Shown here: piece after piece, positions 42,043 through 49,623 of the stretch
Layout: the number at the start of each line of letters is the position of its first letter
Position numbering within the stretch: the stretch's first letter is position 1
Origin: Bdellovibrio sp.
GTDB lineage: Bacteria; Bdellovibrionota; Bacteriovoracia; Bacteriovoracales; Bacteriovoracaceae
Length of the DNA stretch: 64,000 bases
Assembly (NCBI GenBank): GCA_016187935.1
Contig: JACPIU010000015.1
Span: 1-64,000, forward strand
Direction of reading: 5' to 3'
Position numbers and translations under genes: made by a program
The notes under the pieces: model-generated
What the model was told of the DNA's origin: nothing
The model's input: only the letters and a program-made list of their open reading frames with translations
Database searches by the model: none

Positions 42043-43749
42043 ATGTCCAATATGAAAACTTTTCTAAAGGCGGGGCATCCGCCAACTCTTTTCTCGGCAT
42101 TTTTATACTTTGATTTTTGCTTTGCCATATGGGTCTTAAATGGCGCAATGGCACCATTCATTAGTGAGCAATTTCACCTCACGCCGGCACAGAAAGGTTT
42201 TATGATTTCAGTTCCCATTCTGGCCGGTGCCATTATGCGATTTCCTCTAGGAGTTCTGGCCCAATATATCGGACGTAAAAATGCCGCCTTGGTAGAAATG
42301 GGTATGATCTTATTGGCCATGGTCTATGGTTTCTTGATGGTTCCAACCTATAACAATGTTCTGGCAATGGGAGTTCTGCTCGGGATTGCGGGAGCGAGCT
42401 TTGGGGTGGCGCTCTCGCTGGGGTCTGGATGGTTTCCACCAAAATATAAAGGGCTGGCCATGGGTATTTCAGGTGCAGGAAACAGTGGCACGGTCTTGGC
42501 GGTTCTTCTGGCGCCTCCCCTGGCCACCAAATATGGCTGGCAAGCGGTTTATGGTTTTGGTGCCGTCTTTATGCTTGTTCCTATTTTAGTCATGATTTTC
42601 TTTGCCAAGGAACCACCGGATATTGAACATCAGAGCTTGAAAGATCACCTCAAATGTCTGTGGGAAAAAGATGGCTGGGTTTTTAATCTGGTTTATATTA
42701 TCACCTTTGGTGGTTTTATTGGCCTTTCTAACTTTCTTCCGACCTATTTTTATGATCAGTTTGGCGTAACCAAAATCGAAGCAGGTCAACTCACCATGCT
42801 TGCGGCACTGATGGGAAGTGGTATTCGTATTCTCGGTGGTTATGTCTCGGACCGATTTGGAGGCATTACCACTCTCACCGCCATTTTTGGAGTGGTCATC
42901 GTGGGAGTGGTGTTAACGGGAATGCAGAGTTCGGTCTACTTTGCCACAGGACTTTTCATGCTGTGTTTTGCCGCACTTGGTGCAGGCAACGGTGCGCTCT
43001 TTCAATTGGTCCCCTTGCGATGGCCGACCACGACAGCAGTAGCGGGAAGTATGATTGGCGAAATTGGCGCCCTCGGGGGAGGATTTATTCCCAATGCCAT
43101 GGGGCAGTCGAAACAAATTACAGGAAGTTATTTTGGTGGATTTGTGGCCTTCGCGGCCCTGGCCTGTGTCGCCTTTGTTGTGTTGCGAGTGGCGCAAAAA
43201 AAATGGACCCAATCCTGGGTAGACAAGGGCGGAAAGGTACGTGCCAAAGCTGATACTCAGGACATACAAATAGAGCTTCCGTCCGCCCACGACACGGCGA
43301 CTTTTCCTGAAATTAAGAAGTCTATTATTCTCCCTGTCGGGAATTCCGAACTGGCCGAAAAGGCCGCTCGTGCGGCGGTTGAGATGAGTACTGCCCTGGG
43401 CGCCAAGGTGGTTCTGGTTTATGTGGAGAGCGAATGGCAAAACAGCCAGGCCATGGCCACGAATTCGCTGGAATGGGACAAGGTGCGTGCCGGTCTGGTG
43501 TCTGAAGGCCAAACAATTTTAAATAAGGAAAAAGAGCGTCTGAAGGCGCTTAAAGTAAAATATGTGGAAACCGAAATTCGCCATGGTGAATTCGGGCAAG
43601 AAGTGGCCAATTGCGCTTCTCAACGTAATGCCTTGATGGTTATTCTGGCCAGTCAAAATGCCTCCCCGATAGGATCACTTTTGATGGGTAACAGAACATA
43701 TAATTTATTTAAGGCAGCGACAGTTCCGGTCTTACGAATCGTGAGATAG
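42043..43749 (+). CDS. NarK-type MFS nitrate/nitrite transporter fused to a universal stress domain
   Basis: 568 aa. Residues 1-390 have 12 membrane helices with nitrate/nitrite porter features: LGSGWFPPKYKGLAMGISGA followed by GNSGT, and a second signature NGALFQLVPLRWP. Residues about 420-568 form a UspA-like domain: KKSIILPVGNSELAEKAARAAV at its start and the ATP-loop-like LASQNASPIGSLLMGNRTYNLF followed by VPVLRIVR. GAGGGA before ATG 42043. No nitrate reductase genes in the window. The Usp domain may gate transport by nucleotide binding; this is inference. Confidence 0.9.
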   Translation: MSNMKTFLKAGHPPTLFSAFLYFDFCFAIWVLNGAMAPFISEQFHLTPAQKGFMISVPILAGAIMRFPLGVLAQYIGRKNAALVEMGMILLAMVYGFLMVPTYNNVLAMGVLLGIAGASFGVALSLGSGWFPPKYKGLAMGISGAGNSGTVLAVLLAPPLATKYGWQAVYGFGAVFMLVPILVMIFFAKEPPDIEHQSLKDHLKCLWEKDGWVFNLVYIITFGGFIGLSNFLPTYFYDQFGVTKIEAGQLTMLAALMGSGIRILGGYVSDRFGGITTLTAIFGVVIVGVVLTGMQSSVYFATGLFMLCFAALGAGNGALFQLVPLRWPTTTAVAGSMIGEIGALGGGFIPNAMGQSKQITGSYFGGFVAFAALACVAFVVLRVAQKKWTQSWVDKGGKVRAKADTQDIQIELPSAHDTATFPEIKKSIILPVGNSELAEKAARAAVEMSTALGAKVVLVYVESEWQNSQAMATNSLEWDKVRAGLVSEGQTILNKEKERLKALKVKYVETEIRHGEFGQEVANCASQRNALMVILASQNASPIGSLLMGNRTYNLFKAATVPVLRIVR

Positions 43750-43832
43750 CCTGCGATAGATTCGAGACCAGGCAATATTGCTCAGTACATCCCATTTTCT
43801 ATTTAAGCTACAATAACTGTGGAGGATAGAGA

Positions 43833-44567
43833 ATGTCGGAAAGACCAATTGATACACAAAAGTTCGATTTGAATGATCCTCTGGCAGGACTGGCACAAGA
43901 ATATTTCAGCGGCCTTTCCCCGGAGATCGTTGCCAAGGCGCAGACTGCCTGTCTGGATGTTTGCCAGAATTTCAAAGGTAATGTTGATTTAAGCAAGGCA
44001 ATTCTTCTGTGGTCCCAAGAATCGCTCTATCATGAGATTGAACAAACTCGACTTGCCGCTTTTTATGCTGCCGCCCTCTCGCAAAAAATTGATTGGATGG
44101 GCGCCAAATCATTAGAGCGGTTATTGATGGGGTGTTTCTTTAAAGATTTTGGGATGATGAAGCTCCCCGCGGTAATTCGCGGCAAGGCCCCTGCCAAAAT
44201 GAATCCTGAGGAAGCGGCCCTTTATCAAAAACACCCAGAAGAAGGAGTTAATTTTTTATGCCAGCTTTCTTCTGTCGAAGAGGCGGTGAGACATGTGGTT
44301 TATCAGCATCATGAGTGTGTTGATGGCTCTGGCTTTCCCAATCATCTAAGCAATATAAAATTATACCCCTTGGCCAAAGTGGTGGCCTTGGCGGATTTTT
44401 TCGCGACTTCGATAATCGAAGACAAAATCTTACCTCTGGAAGCATTGAAACGTTTTATGTCAAATAGAGCTGCGCTGGCGAAATATGATCCTGATATTAT
44501 TCGTTCTCTGGTAAAGGTATTCATAAAAAATGGTGAAAGTAAAAAAAATGAGGGAGCAAGAAAGTGA
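43833..44567 (+). CDS. Degenerate HD-GYP-type protein
   Basis: 244 aa. The HD-GYP layout is visible: FFKDFGMMKLP (normally xxHDIGKxxIP), YQKHPEEGVNFL, VVYQHHECVDGSGFPNHL, and YPLAKVVALADFF. The catalytic HD is KD here and GYP reads GFP, so phosphodiesterase activity against cyclic-di-GMP is doubtful; the HHE motif is kept. GGAGG before the ATG, TACAAT further up. Its stop overlaps the start of the receiver-domain gene, so the two probably work together. Confidence 0.85.
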   Translation: MSERPIDTQKFDLNDPLAGLAQEYFSGLSPEIVAKAQTACLDVCQNFKGNVDLSKAILLWSQESLYHEIEQTRLAAFYAAALSQKIDWMGAKSLERLLMGCFFKDFGMMKLPAVIRGKAPAKMNPEEAALYQKHPEEGVNFLCQLSSVEEAVRHVVYQHHECVDGSGFPNHLSNIKLYPLAKVVALADFFATSIIEDKILPLEALKRFMSNRAALAKYDPDIIRSLVKVFIKNGESKKNEGARK

Positions 44568-45007
44568 AGCAGGGTAGTTTGTTGGTCATCGATGATGAAG
44601 TGCAAATTCTTGATGGGCTAAGCATGTTTCTTGAGGATGTTGCGGAAAAGATCATTGTGGTTGACAGTGGGATAAAGGCCCTGGAAGTTTTAAAACATCA
44701 GCAAGTCGATTGTATTGTTTGTGATGTAAAAATGCCGGGAATGGATGGTCTCGAGGTCATTAAAGAGGTCAGAGCGCTTGGACTTGAAACTCCCTTTATT
44801 TTTTTCACCGCTTTTGGGTCAGAGAAAACTATAATGGAGGCGGTAAAATATGGTGCCTTTGATTTTATCAGCAAGCCAAAGTTTGAGGCCCTGTTAGAGA
44901 TTGTCTCCCATGGTCTCAAGGCCGGCATCAAGATGAGATGTGAAAAAACAATATCAACCGATGAGGTCATAAAAGAATATCAGGAATTGATCCGCATAAA
45001 TAAATAA
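44564..45007 (+). CDS. Stand-alone response-regulator receiver domain
   Basis: 147 aa from GTG 44564 with GGGAG upstream. LLVIDDEVQILDGL, phospho-acceptor Asp in CIVCDVKMPGMDGLEV, FIFFTAFGS, and FDFISKPKFEALL. No output domain; a short helix ends the protein. Overlaps the HD-GYP-type gene by four bases (GTGA), so it may control that protein in trans. Followed by a terminator. Confidence 0.93.
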   Translation: MKQGSLLVIDDEVQILDGLSMFLEDVAEKIIVVDSGIKALEVLKHQQVDCIVCDVKMPGMDGLEVIKEVRALGLETPFIFFTAFGSEKTIMEAVKYGAFDFISKPKFEALLEIVSHGLKAGIKMRCEKTISTDEVIKEYQELIRINK

Positions 45008-45030
45008 GGCCTCCAAACGGAGGCCCTATT
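45008..45030. terminator. Bidirectional intrinsic terminator
   Basis: GGCCTCC-AAAC-GGAGGCC followed by CTATTTATTTT on the plus strand and preceded by A-rich sequence for the other strand. It lies between two convergent genes. Confidence 0.85.
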
Positions 45031-45052
45031 TATTTTCAGCTATTAAGTGAAT

Positions 45053-46345
45053 CTAGAAAAAGAAGCGAAGATCAGCAGAGTAAATTTCACTCACTTTTAC
45101 GCCGTCAACTTGCGTAGCGAGAGGGGTTTTGGCCATGACTTCAAGATGCATAAGCCATAATTTGAATCGTGTGGCAAAAGTGAAATGCTCTTTATCTGCC
45201 ATCGTGCGAAGGGTGATACCAAGGCGATCACCCCAAACATGGGCGCCCCAATCTGCGCCAAAATAATAAGCATCGCCAAAACCATAGCCAGAACGGGCAT
45301 GAGTTCCAAGAAAAGGTTGTGCCGAGAAAATCCAGAGTCGATAATTGGCTTGACCATGCAGTCGTATTAATGGATCGGTGCCATACACAGGTTTGGTTGT
45401 TTCGCTTTTGACCTCAGCAATTTTGACCTCCTCCAATGCGGCAAAGACCGAGTAATTACTATTTTTATATCCCAGCTTATAGTCAAATACAGCGTTCACC
45501 TGAGTGTTAGGTTCCCCAATGTCGATGTCACCGCCACCGGCTATCATAAGAGTTGCGTCCAATTTTTTGCGAAGGTCGGCACGGCCAAGGGCGAGCAAGG
45601 AGAATTGTCCAAACCAGTGTTCATCTTTGGTATAGTCCATCACCATGCCTGCTTTAGCGTCGATTTTGATATAGTTATCGAACACGGGAAGATTGGATGA
45701 AGAGGCCACGATGCTATTTAAATAAGGGATTTTTGTAATGCCATAGGTGGACTTGACTAAATCGGCCTGCAGCTGAGTAATACTACCGTTGTTCACACAA
45801 AAGGCCAAAATATCATCACCGTCATTCAGAGGTGGTTGGGTAGGGTTACACGCAATCAAAGCTGTCCTGAGTTCGGCCGGAATTTGATCCAGGTTATTGA
45901 CCAAACTGGTATAGGTCACGTTTTCACTTTTTACGTTAATAAGTGCTGCTAGCCCAGCATCCAGACGTAAATTCGGGCGCCAACGAATACCGAAAGCGGA
46001 AAAGCTAAAGATAGGCATTCCAAGGCCTAGACGTAATCGCAGATATTTTTCAGTATTATAATGCTTGGCCAGAATGGCATCGGCCTGATTGACTTGCTCT
46101 TGCGTCGTTCCTGTCAATGAGCCAATTTTATCCACATCATCCAACAACGATTGCGTATCCGAATTGGCCGCGGCCGTGATGTCTAATAGGAAGTCATGTC
46201 CAAAAGGTCTGAGCATGTCTTGAGTTTTAAAACGATCATCCATCAATTTCATACGTTTCACTAAGTCATAGGCCTGTGCTTGTGTGGTAAAAAGGCCAAT
46301 AATGGCCAGTAGACCGATCAGGCCTGTCTTCTTGATTCCCTTCAT
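45053..46345 (-). CDS. Predicted outer-membrane beta-barrel protein
   Basis: 430 aa. Signal peptide (GLIGLLAIIGLFTTQAQA), then a helical part (about 30-95) and a long run of amphipathic strands ending in SADLRFFF. Patterns such as LRLRLGLGMPIFSFSAFGIRW and FTFATRFKLWLMHLEVMAK suit transmembrane strands. Two cysteines lie in a central loop (IACNPTQPP, LAFCVNNG). Family not recognised, though the layout resembles other large barrel proteins of predatory bacteria. AGGATAGGGA before the ATG. Confidence 0.75.
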   Translation of the reverse strand: MKGIKKTGLIGLLAIIGLFTTQAQAYDLVKRMKLMDDRFKTQDMLRPFGHDFLLDITAAANSDTQSLLDDVDKIGSLTGTTQEQVNQADAILAKHYNTEKYLRLRLGLGMPIFSFSAFGIRWRPNLRLDAGLAALINVKSENVTYTSLVNNLDQIPAELRTALIACNPTQPPLNDGDDILAFCVNNGSITQLQADLVKSTYGITKIPYLNSIVASSSNLPVFDNYIKIDAKAGMVMDYTKDEHWFGQFSLLALGRADLRKKLDATLMIAGGGDIDIGEPNTQVNAVFDYKLGYKNSNYSVFAALEEVKIAEVKSETTKPVYGTDPLIRLHGQANYRLWIFSAQPFLGTHARSGYGFGDAYYFGADWGAHVWGDRLGITLRTMADKEHFTFATRFKLWLMHLEVMAKTPLATQVDGVKVSEIYSADLRFFF

Positions 46346-46478
46346 GGTTCCCTATCCTTGGTGTGAGGTTTAAACTTTCTTGAGCTGTCGTGAAGATTAG
46401 GATAAGAGATTACGAACTTTTTTAAAATTAAAATTTTTTTAACATAGTTTTTTGGTCGGAAATTTATCGGGGGCGACA

Positions 46479-47690
46479 ATGTGGGGAGTTGAGGTTGGTG
46501 TCTTGTTGGGTGGACTGGCACTGGGTTTGGCCTTGGGATGGTTCGTGCGTCATAAAAATGCCGAAAAGGAAAAAGCGCAATTACAGCAAAAAATGCTCGA
46601 GGTAGAGAAAGTCCGAATCGGTCTTGAGCATGACCTTAAAAATATCAAAGAATCGCAGGGGGAAAAAGAACGCCTGAGTCAGTTGCACTTTGAACAACTG
46701 GCGCACAAGATTTTCGAAGACAAGCAAAAATCCTTCCAGGAAATGTCCACCAGGGGATTGCAAGGGCTGCTCAATCCTTTTAAAGATCGCTTGGCAGAAC
46801 TGCAAAAGAAGGTGGAAGAGACCTATGAGAAAGAGGGGCGGGAAGTTTTCTCTCTGCGCCAGGAAATCCTGCGCATGATGGAGATGGGGCGCAAGATGGA
46901 GAATGAGACAAAAAATCTCACCATGGCGTTAAAAGGAGATGTCAAGGCCCAAGGAAATTGGGGTGAATTAGTTTTGGAAAAAATCCTTGAGCATTCAGGT
47001 TTAAGATCGGGTGAGGAATATATTGCTCAGGCCGAAGGGATGAACTTAAAAAGTGAGGATGGACGCGCACTGCGACCCGACGTCATCATTAAATTGCCCG
47101 AGGGGAAAAATCTGGTCATTGATTCCAAAGTCTCGTTGGTGTCCTATGATCGTTTGATTGCCGCCACGACTGAGGAAGAACGAAACAAGCATAAGCGGGA
47201 TTTTCTGGTTTCGGTTAAGGGCCATATTGAAATATTGGCAGGCAAAAACTATCAGGCCATTGAAGGGTTAACAACGCCGGATTTCGTGCTCATGTTTGCT
47301 CCTATCGAAGGTGCCTTATCCATGATTTTAGAAGGTGAAAAAGATCTCTTCACTTATGGTTGGGATCGCAAAATTATTTTGGTTGGACCCACTACACTCC
47401 TGGCAACTCTAAGAACCGTGACGGCCATTTGGAAACAAGAGCGGCAACACAAGAATGCCCTTCAGATCGCCGAGGTCGGTGGGCGGCTTTATGATAAGTT
47501 TGCCTCTTTTGTGGATGACTTCGATAGAATGGGTAAGTACATCAAAGATTTGCAAACACAGCATGATACAGTGACAGGAAAACTTAAACACGGGCGCGGT
47601 AATCTGATGGTCTCGGTTGAGAAATTGCGTGAGTTGGGGGTTAAGTCCACCAAGGTCCTTAAAGATGTAAGTGGTGAAGAATTGTCTTAG
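46479..47690 (+). CDS. rmuC: DNA recombination protein RmuC
   Basis: 403 aa. N-terminal membrane helix (VGVLLGGLALGLALGWFV), a coiled coil (about 30-150) and the RmuC nuclease-like core: GNWGELVLEKILEHSGLRSG, RPDVIIKLPEGKNLVIDSKVSL, TPDFVLMFAPIEGALSMIL, ILVGPTTLLATLRTV. The core resembles PD-(D/E)xK nucleases; RmuC limits recombination at inverted repeats in E. coli. ATG 46479 follows GGGGGC; a TTG at 46452 is possible. Single gene. Confidence 0.93.
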   Translation: MWGVEVGVLLGGLALGLALGWFVRHKNAEKEKAQLQQKMLEVEKVRIGLEHDLKNIKESQGEKERLSQLHFEQLAHKIFEDKQKSFQEMSTRGLQGLLNPFKDRLAELQKKVEETYEKEGREVFSLRQEILRMMEMGRKMENETKNLTMALKGDVKAQGNWGELVLEKILEHSGLRSGEEYIAQAEGMNLKSEDGRALRPDVIIKLPEGKNLVIDSKVSLVSYDRLIAATTEEERNKHKRDFLVSVKGHIEILAGKNYQAIEGLTTPDFVLMFAPIEGALSMILEGEKDLFTYGWDRKIILVGPTTLLATLRTVTAIWKQERQHKNALQIAEVGGRLYDKFASFVDDFDRMGKYIKDLQTQHDTVTGKLKHGRGNLMVSVEKLRELGVKSTKVLKDVSGEELS

Positions 47691-47833
47691 AATCAATAAG
47701 CAAAATAGGCCAGTCGCTGCGCTTTGGAAGGATCATGATCCAAGACCTACGAGCATGATAGGAAAGTTCTTGGAAAAATGCCGTAGTTGTGTAAATATTC
47801 CGCAGCAATTTCAAGCTCAGCGGAGAATAGATA

Positions 47834-48697
47834 ATGAATAAAATCGCATTTTTACTGTGCTCCTTTTGGCTGGCATCAGCTTCTCATGCCCTTGATGTTG
47901 CGGTATTCGGGGATGGTGGTAAGAAAACCGAATCGACGCTGCAAATTCTTCAATCCATGTTGAAGTACCAAGTGAAGGATGCGGTCTTGCTGGGTGATAA
48001 CCTCTACGACATGAGCGCCTCTTACCACGAAATCTGGGATGATTGGATGGCCAACGGGATACGCTTTCCTGTCGTGGCCTTAGGGAATCATCGTCTGTCC
48101 TATCAGCATGAGCGCGAGTATTTTGGCATGCCGGATGAGTATTATGCGAAAATTGTTGGAGATGTGCGCTTTATTGTGCTCAATTCGGACAATCATGCAA
48201 ACGTCCTGGCGCAACGGGATTTTTTCCTGAAGGAAATGGGGCAGAAAAAAAACCGCCAAATCACCTTTACCTTTCTCGTTTTCCATCATCCCCCGGCCAC
48301 CTTGAGTCCCCGTCACCAATGGATTGAGAAAAAACTTTTTCATGACACATTTCGCCCACTCCTACTTCAGTATCGTGGCAATATTGATGGTATTTTTGTT
48401 AGTCATGATCACGCTGCGGGAGTTTATAGCTTTGCCGACATTCCCTTGTTGGTGTCCGGCGCGGCCTATGAGTTTTTTCCTCTTAACCCGGTTAATGGTG
48501 ATGTCTTTCCAGGCGTTGCGGTCAAGACGTTATGGATCTATCAACAAAAACCACACTGGGCCCGTCTTGAGACGTTTCCGAAGTCCGGCGAAGCCTATGT
48601 GCATTTTATAGAGGCCGAAAGCAAAGATAGTAAAGTAGTTTGCTCAGTTCTTCTCAAAATGAGGCAAATTACGCTCAAGCCGAACTGTAAGCAATAA
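47834..48697 (+). CDS. Exported metallophosphoesterase, purple acid phosphatase-like
   Basis: 287 aa. Signal peptide (IAFLLCSFWLASASHA) followed by the metal sites VAVFGDGG, VLLGDNLYD, ALGNHRLSY, FLVFHHPP and VSHDHAAG. The third motif reads GNHR rather than GNHD, and the GDGG/GDNLY pair fits the purple acid phosphatase-like branch. Probably releases phosphate in the periplasm. The gene lies 62 bases upstream of the FecR-domain gene. Confidence 0.88.
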   Translation: MNKIAFLLCSFWLASASHALDVAVFGDGGKKTESTLQILQSMLKYQVKDAVLLGDNLYDMSASYHEIWDDWMANGIRFPVVALGNHRLSYQHEREYFGMPDEYYAKIVGDVRFIVLNSDNHANVLAQRDFFLKEMGQKKNRQITFTFLVFHHPPATLSPRHQWIEKKLFHDTFRPLLLQYRGNIDGIFVSHDHAAGVYSFADIPLLVSGAAYEFFPLNPVNGDVFPGVAVKTLWIYQQKPHWARLETFPKSGEAYVHFIEAESKDSKVVCSVLLKMRQITLKPNCKQ

Positions 48698-48711
48698 TTT
48701 TTTAGTTTCAG

Positions 48712-48759
48712 ATTTCTTCCCTCCGAAATAAGAATGAGATTTCTTTCGAGGTAAGAAAT
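48712..48759 (+). promoter_or_regulatory. Long hairpin sequestering the ribosome-binding site of the FecR-domain gene
   Basis: The arm 48712-48728 (ATTTCTTCCCTCCGAAA) pairs with 48744-48759 (TTTCGAGGTAAGAAAT), giving 15 pairs with one mismatch and one bulged C around a 15-base loop. The GAGG Shine-Dalgarno (48748-48751) and the base just before ATG 48760 are inside the 3' arm. No T-tract, so not a terminator. It would block ribosome access unless melted or remodelled. Confidence 0.7.
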
Positions 48760-49623
48760 ATGAAGATCCATTTACAGTCTGTTTTTTTTCTACTGACCTT
48801 TTGCTTGGCCTTTGAGGCCCATACTCAGGGAATAAAGGGCGCTGATCCAGAATCGTCTCAGATGATCGATAATATGGTGGGCGAGGTTGTGTTGGTCAAA
48901 GGTGATGTCACCAAACTCCGTGCTGATAATAAAAAGGAGATTAAGGTTGGTACCGCCAATCAAATTGTGCAAGAAGGAGATACGATTATTACAGCGGCAG
49001 GGGGCTTTATTAAGTTGAAGATGATTGATGATAGCGTGGTTTCCGTCGGTCCAAATTCTCGCATGGTCTTTGAAAAATTTGCCTTTAAGTCAAAAAATGA
49101 TCGTCAGAGCGTCTATGGGTTTATTTCGGGAAAGATTCGGGCCCATATCCCCAATAAGGCCAAACCAGGGGACCTGGTTGTGAAAACCAAAACTTCCTCG
49201 CTTGGGGTGCGAGGAACGATTTTTGTTGGCAATATCAATACCAATAAGAAGGGAAATGATGTGACACAATTTGCCGTTGTAAAAGGCAGTGTACGTGTTA
49301 AAAATGAAATCAGTGGAGAAAGCAACAATATTGCGCAAAAAGAGAAAATCATGTCGATCACCCAGAAGAATGAGAGCGTTGTTGACTCTGGGACCTTGGC
49401 GTTGAATGACGAAGAGTTTAACAATCTGGTTTCTTATGATGATGAAAAAAGCGATCAGGAGCCGGTCTTCCTCGATGATTATCAAGAGGATAAACTTCCA
49501 GGACGACAAATCAGTTCTATTGGTGAACCTGAGTATGAATCAGGGGATCGAACAAAAAAATCCACTTGGCGGGAAAGGCAAGAACAGCTTAATCGACGCC
49601 TTCATGAGTATAATGCCAATTAA
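48760..49623 (+). CDS. Exported FecR-domain protein
   Basis: 287 aa. Signal peptide (LQSVFFLLTFCLAFEAHT), then a FecR domain: MVGEVVLVKGDVTKLRADNK, EGDTIITAAGGFIKLKMIDDS, VVSVGPNSRMVFEKF, VKTKTSSLGVRGTIFVGNI, AVVKGSVRVKN. The tail (about 215-287) is acidic, then charged with no known fold. FecR-domain proteins of this exported type often sense or scaffold in the envelope rather than work as anti-sigma factors. Start lies against the hairpin that buries the ribosome-binding site. Stop overlaps the convergent gene. Confidence 0.9.
   Translation: MKIHLQSVFFLLTFCLAFEAHTQGIKGADPESSQMIDNMVGEVVLVKGDVTKLRADNKKEIKVGTANQIVQEGDTIITAAGGFIKLKMIDDSVVSVGPNSRMVFEKFAFKSKNDRQSVYGFISGKIRAHIPNKAKPGDLVVKTKTSSLGVRGTIFVGNINTNKKGNDVTQFAVVKGSVRVKNEISGESNNIAQKEKIMSITQKNESVVDSGTLALNDEEFNNLVSYDDEKSDQEPVFLDDYQEDKLPGRQISSIGEPEYESGDRTKKSTWRERQEQLNRRLHEYNAN

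Noticed and set aside
48760-49623. Iron-uptake sigma factor system (FecI-FecR-FecA)
   Set aside because: The FecR-domain protein has a signal peptide and no adjacent ECF sigma factor or TonB receptor, so the classical system is not supported.
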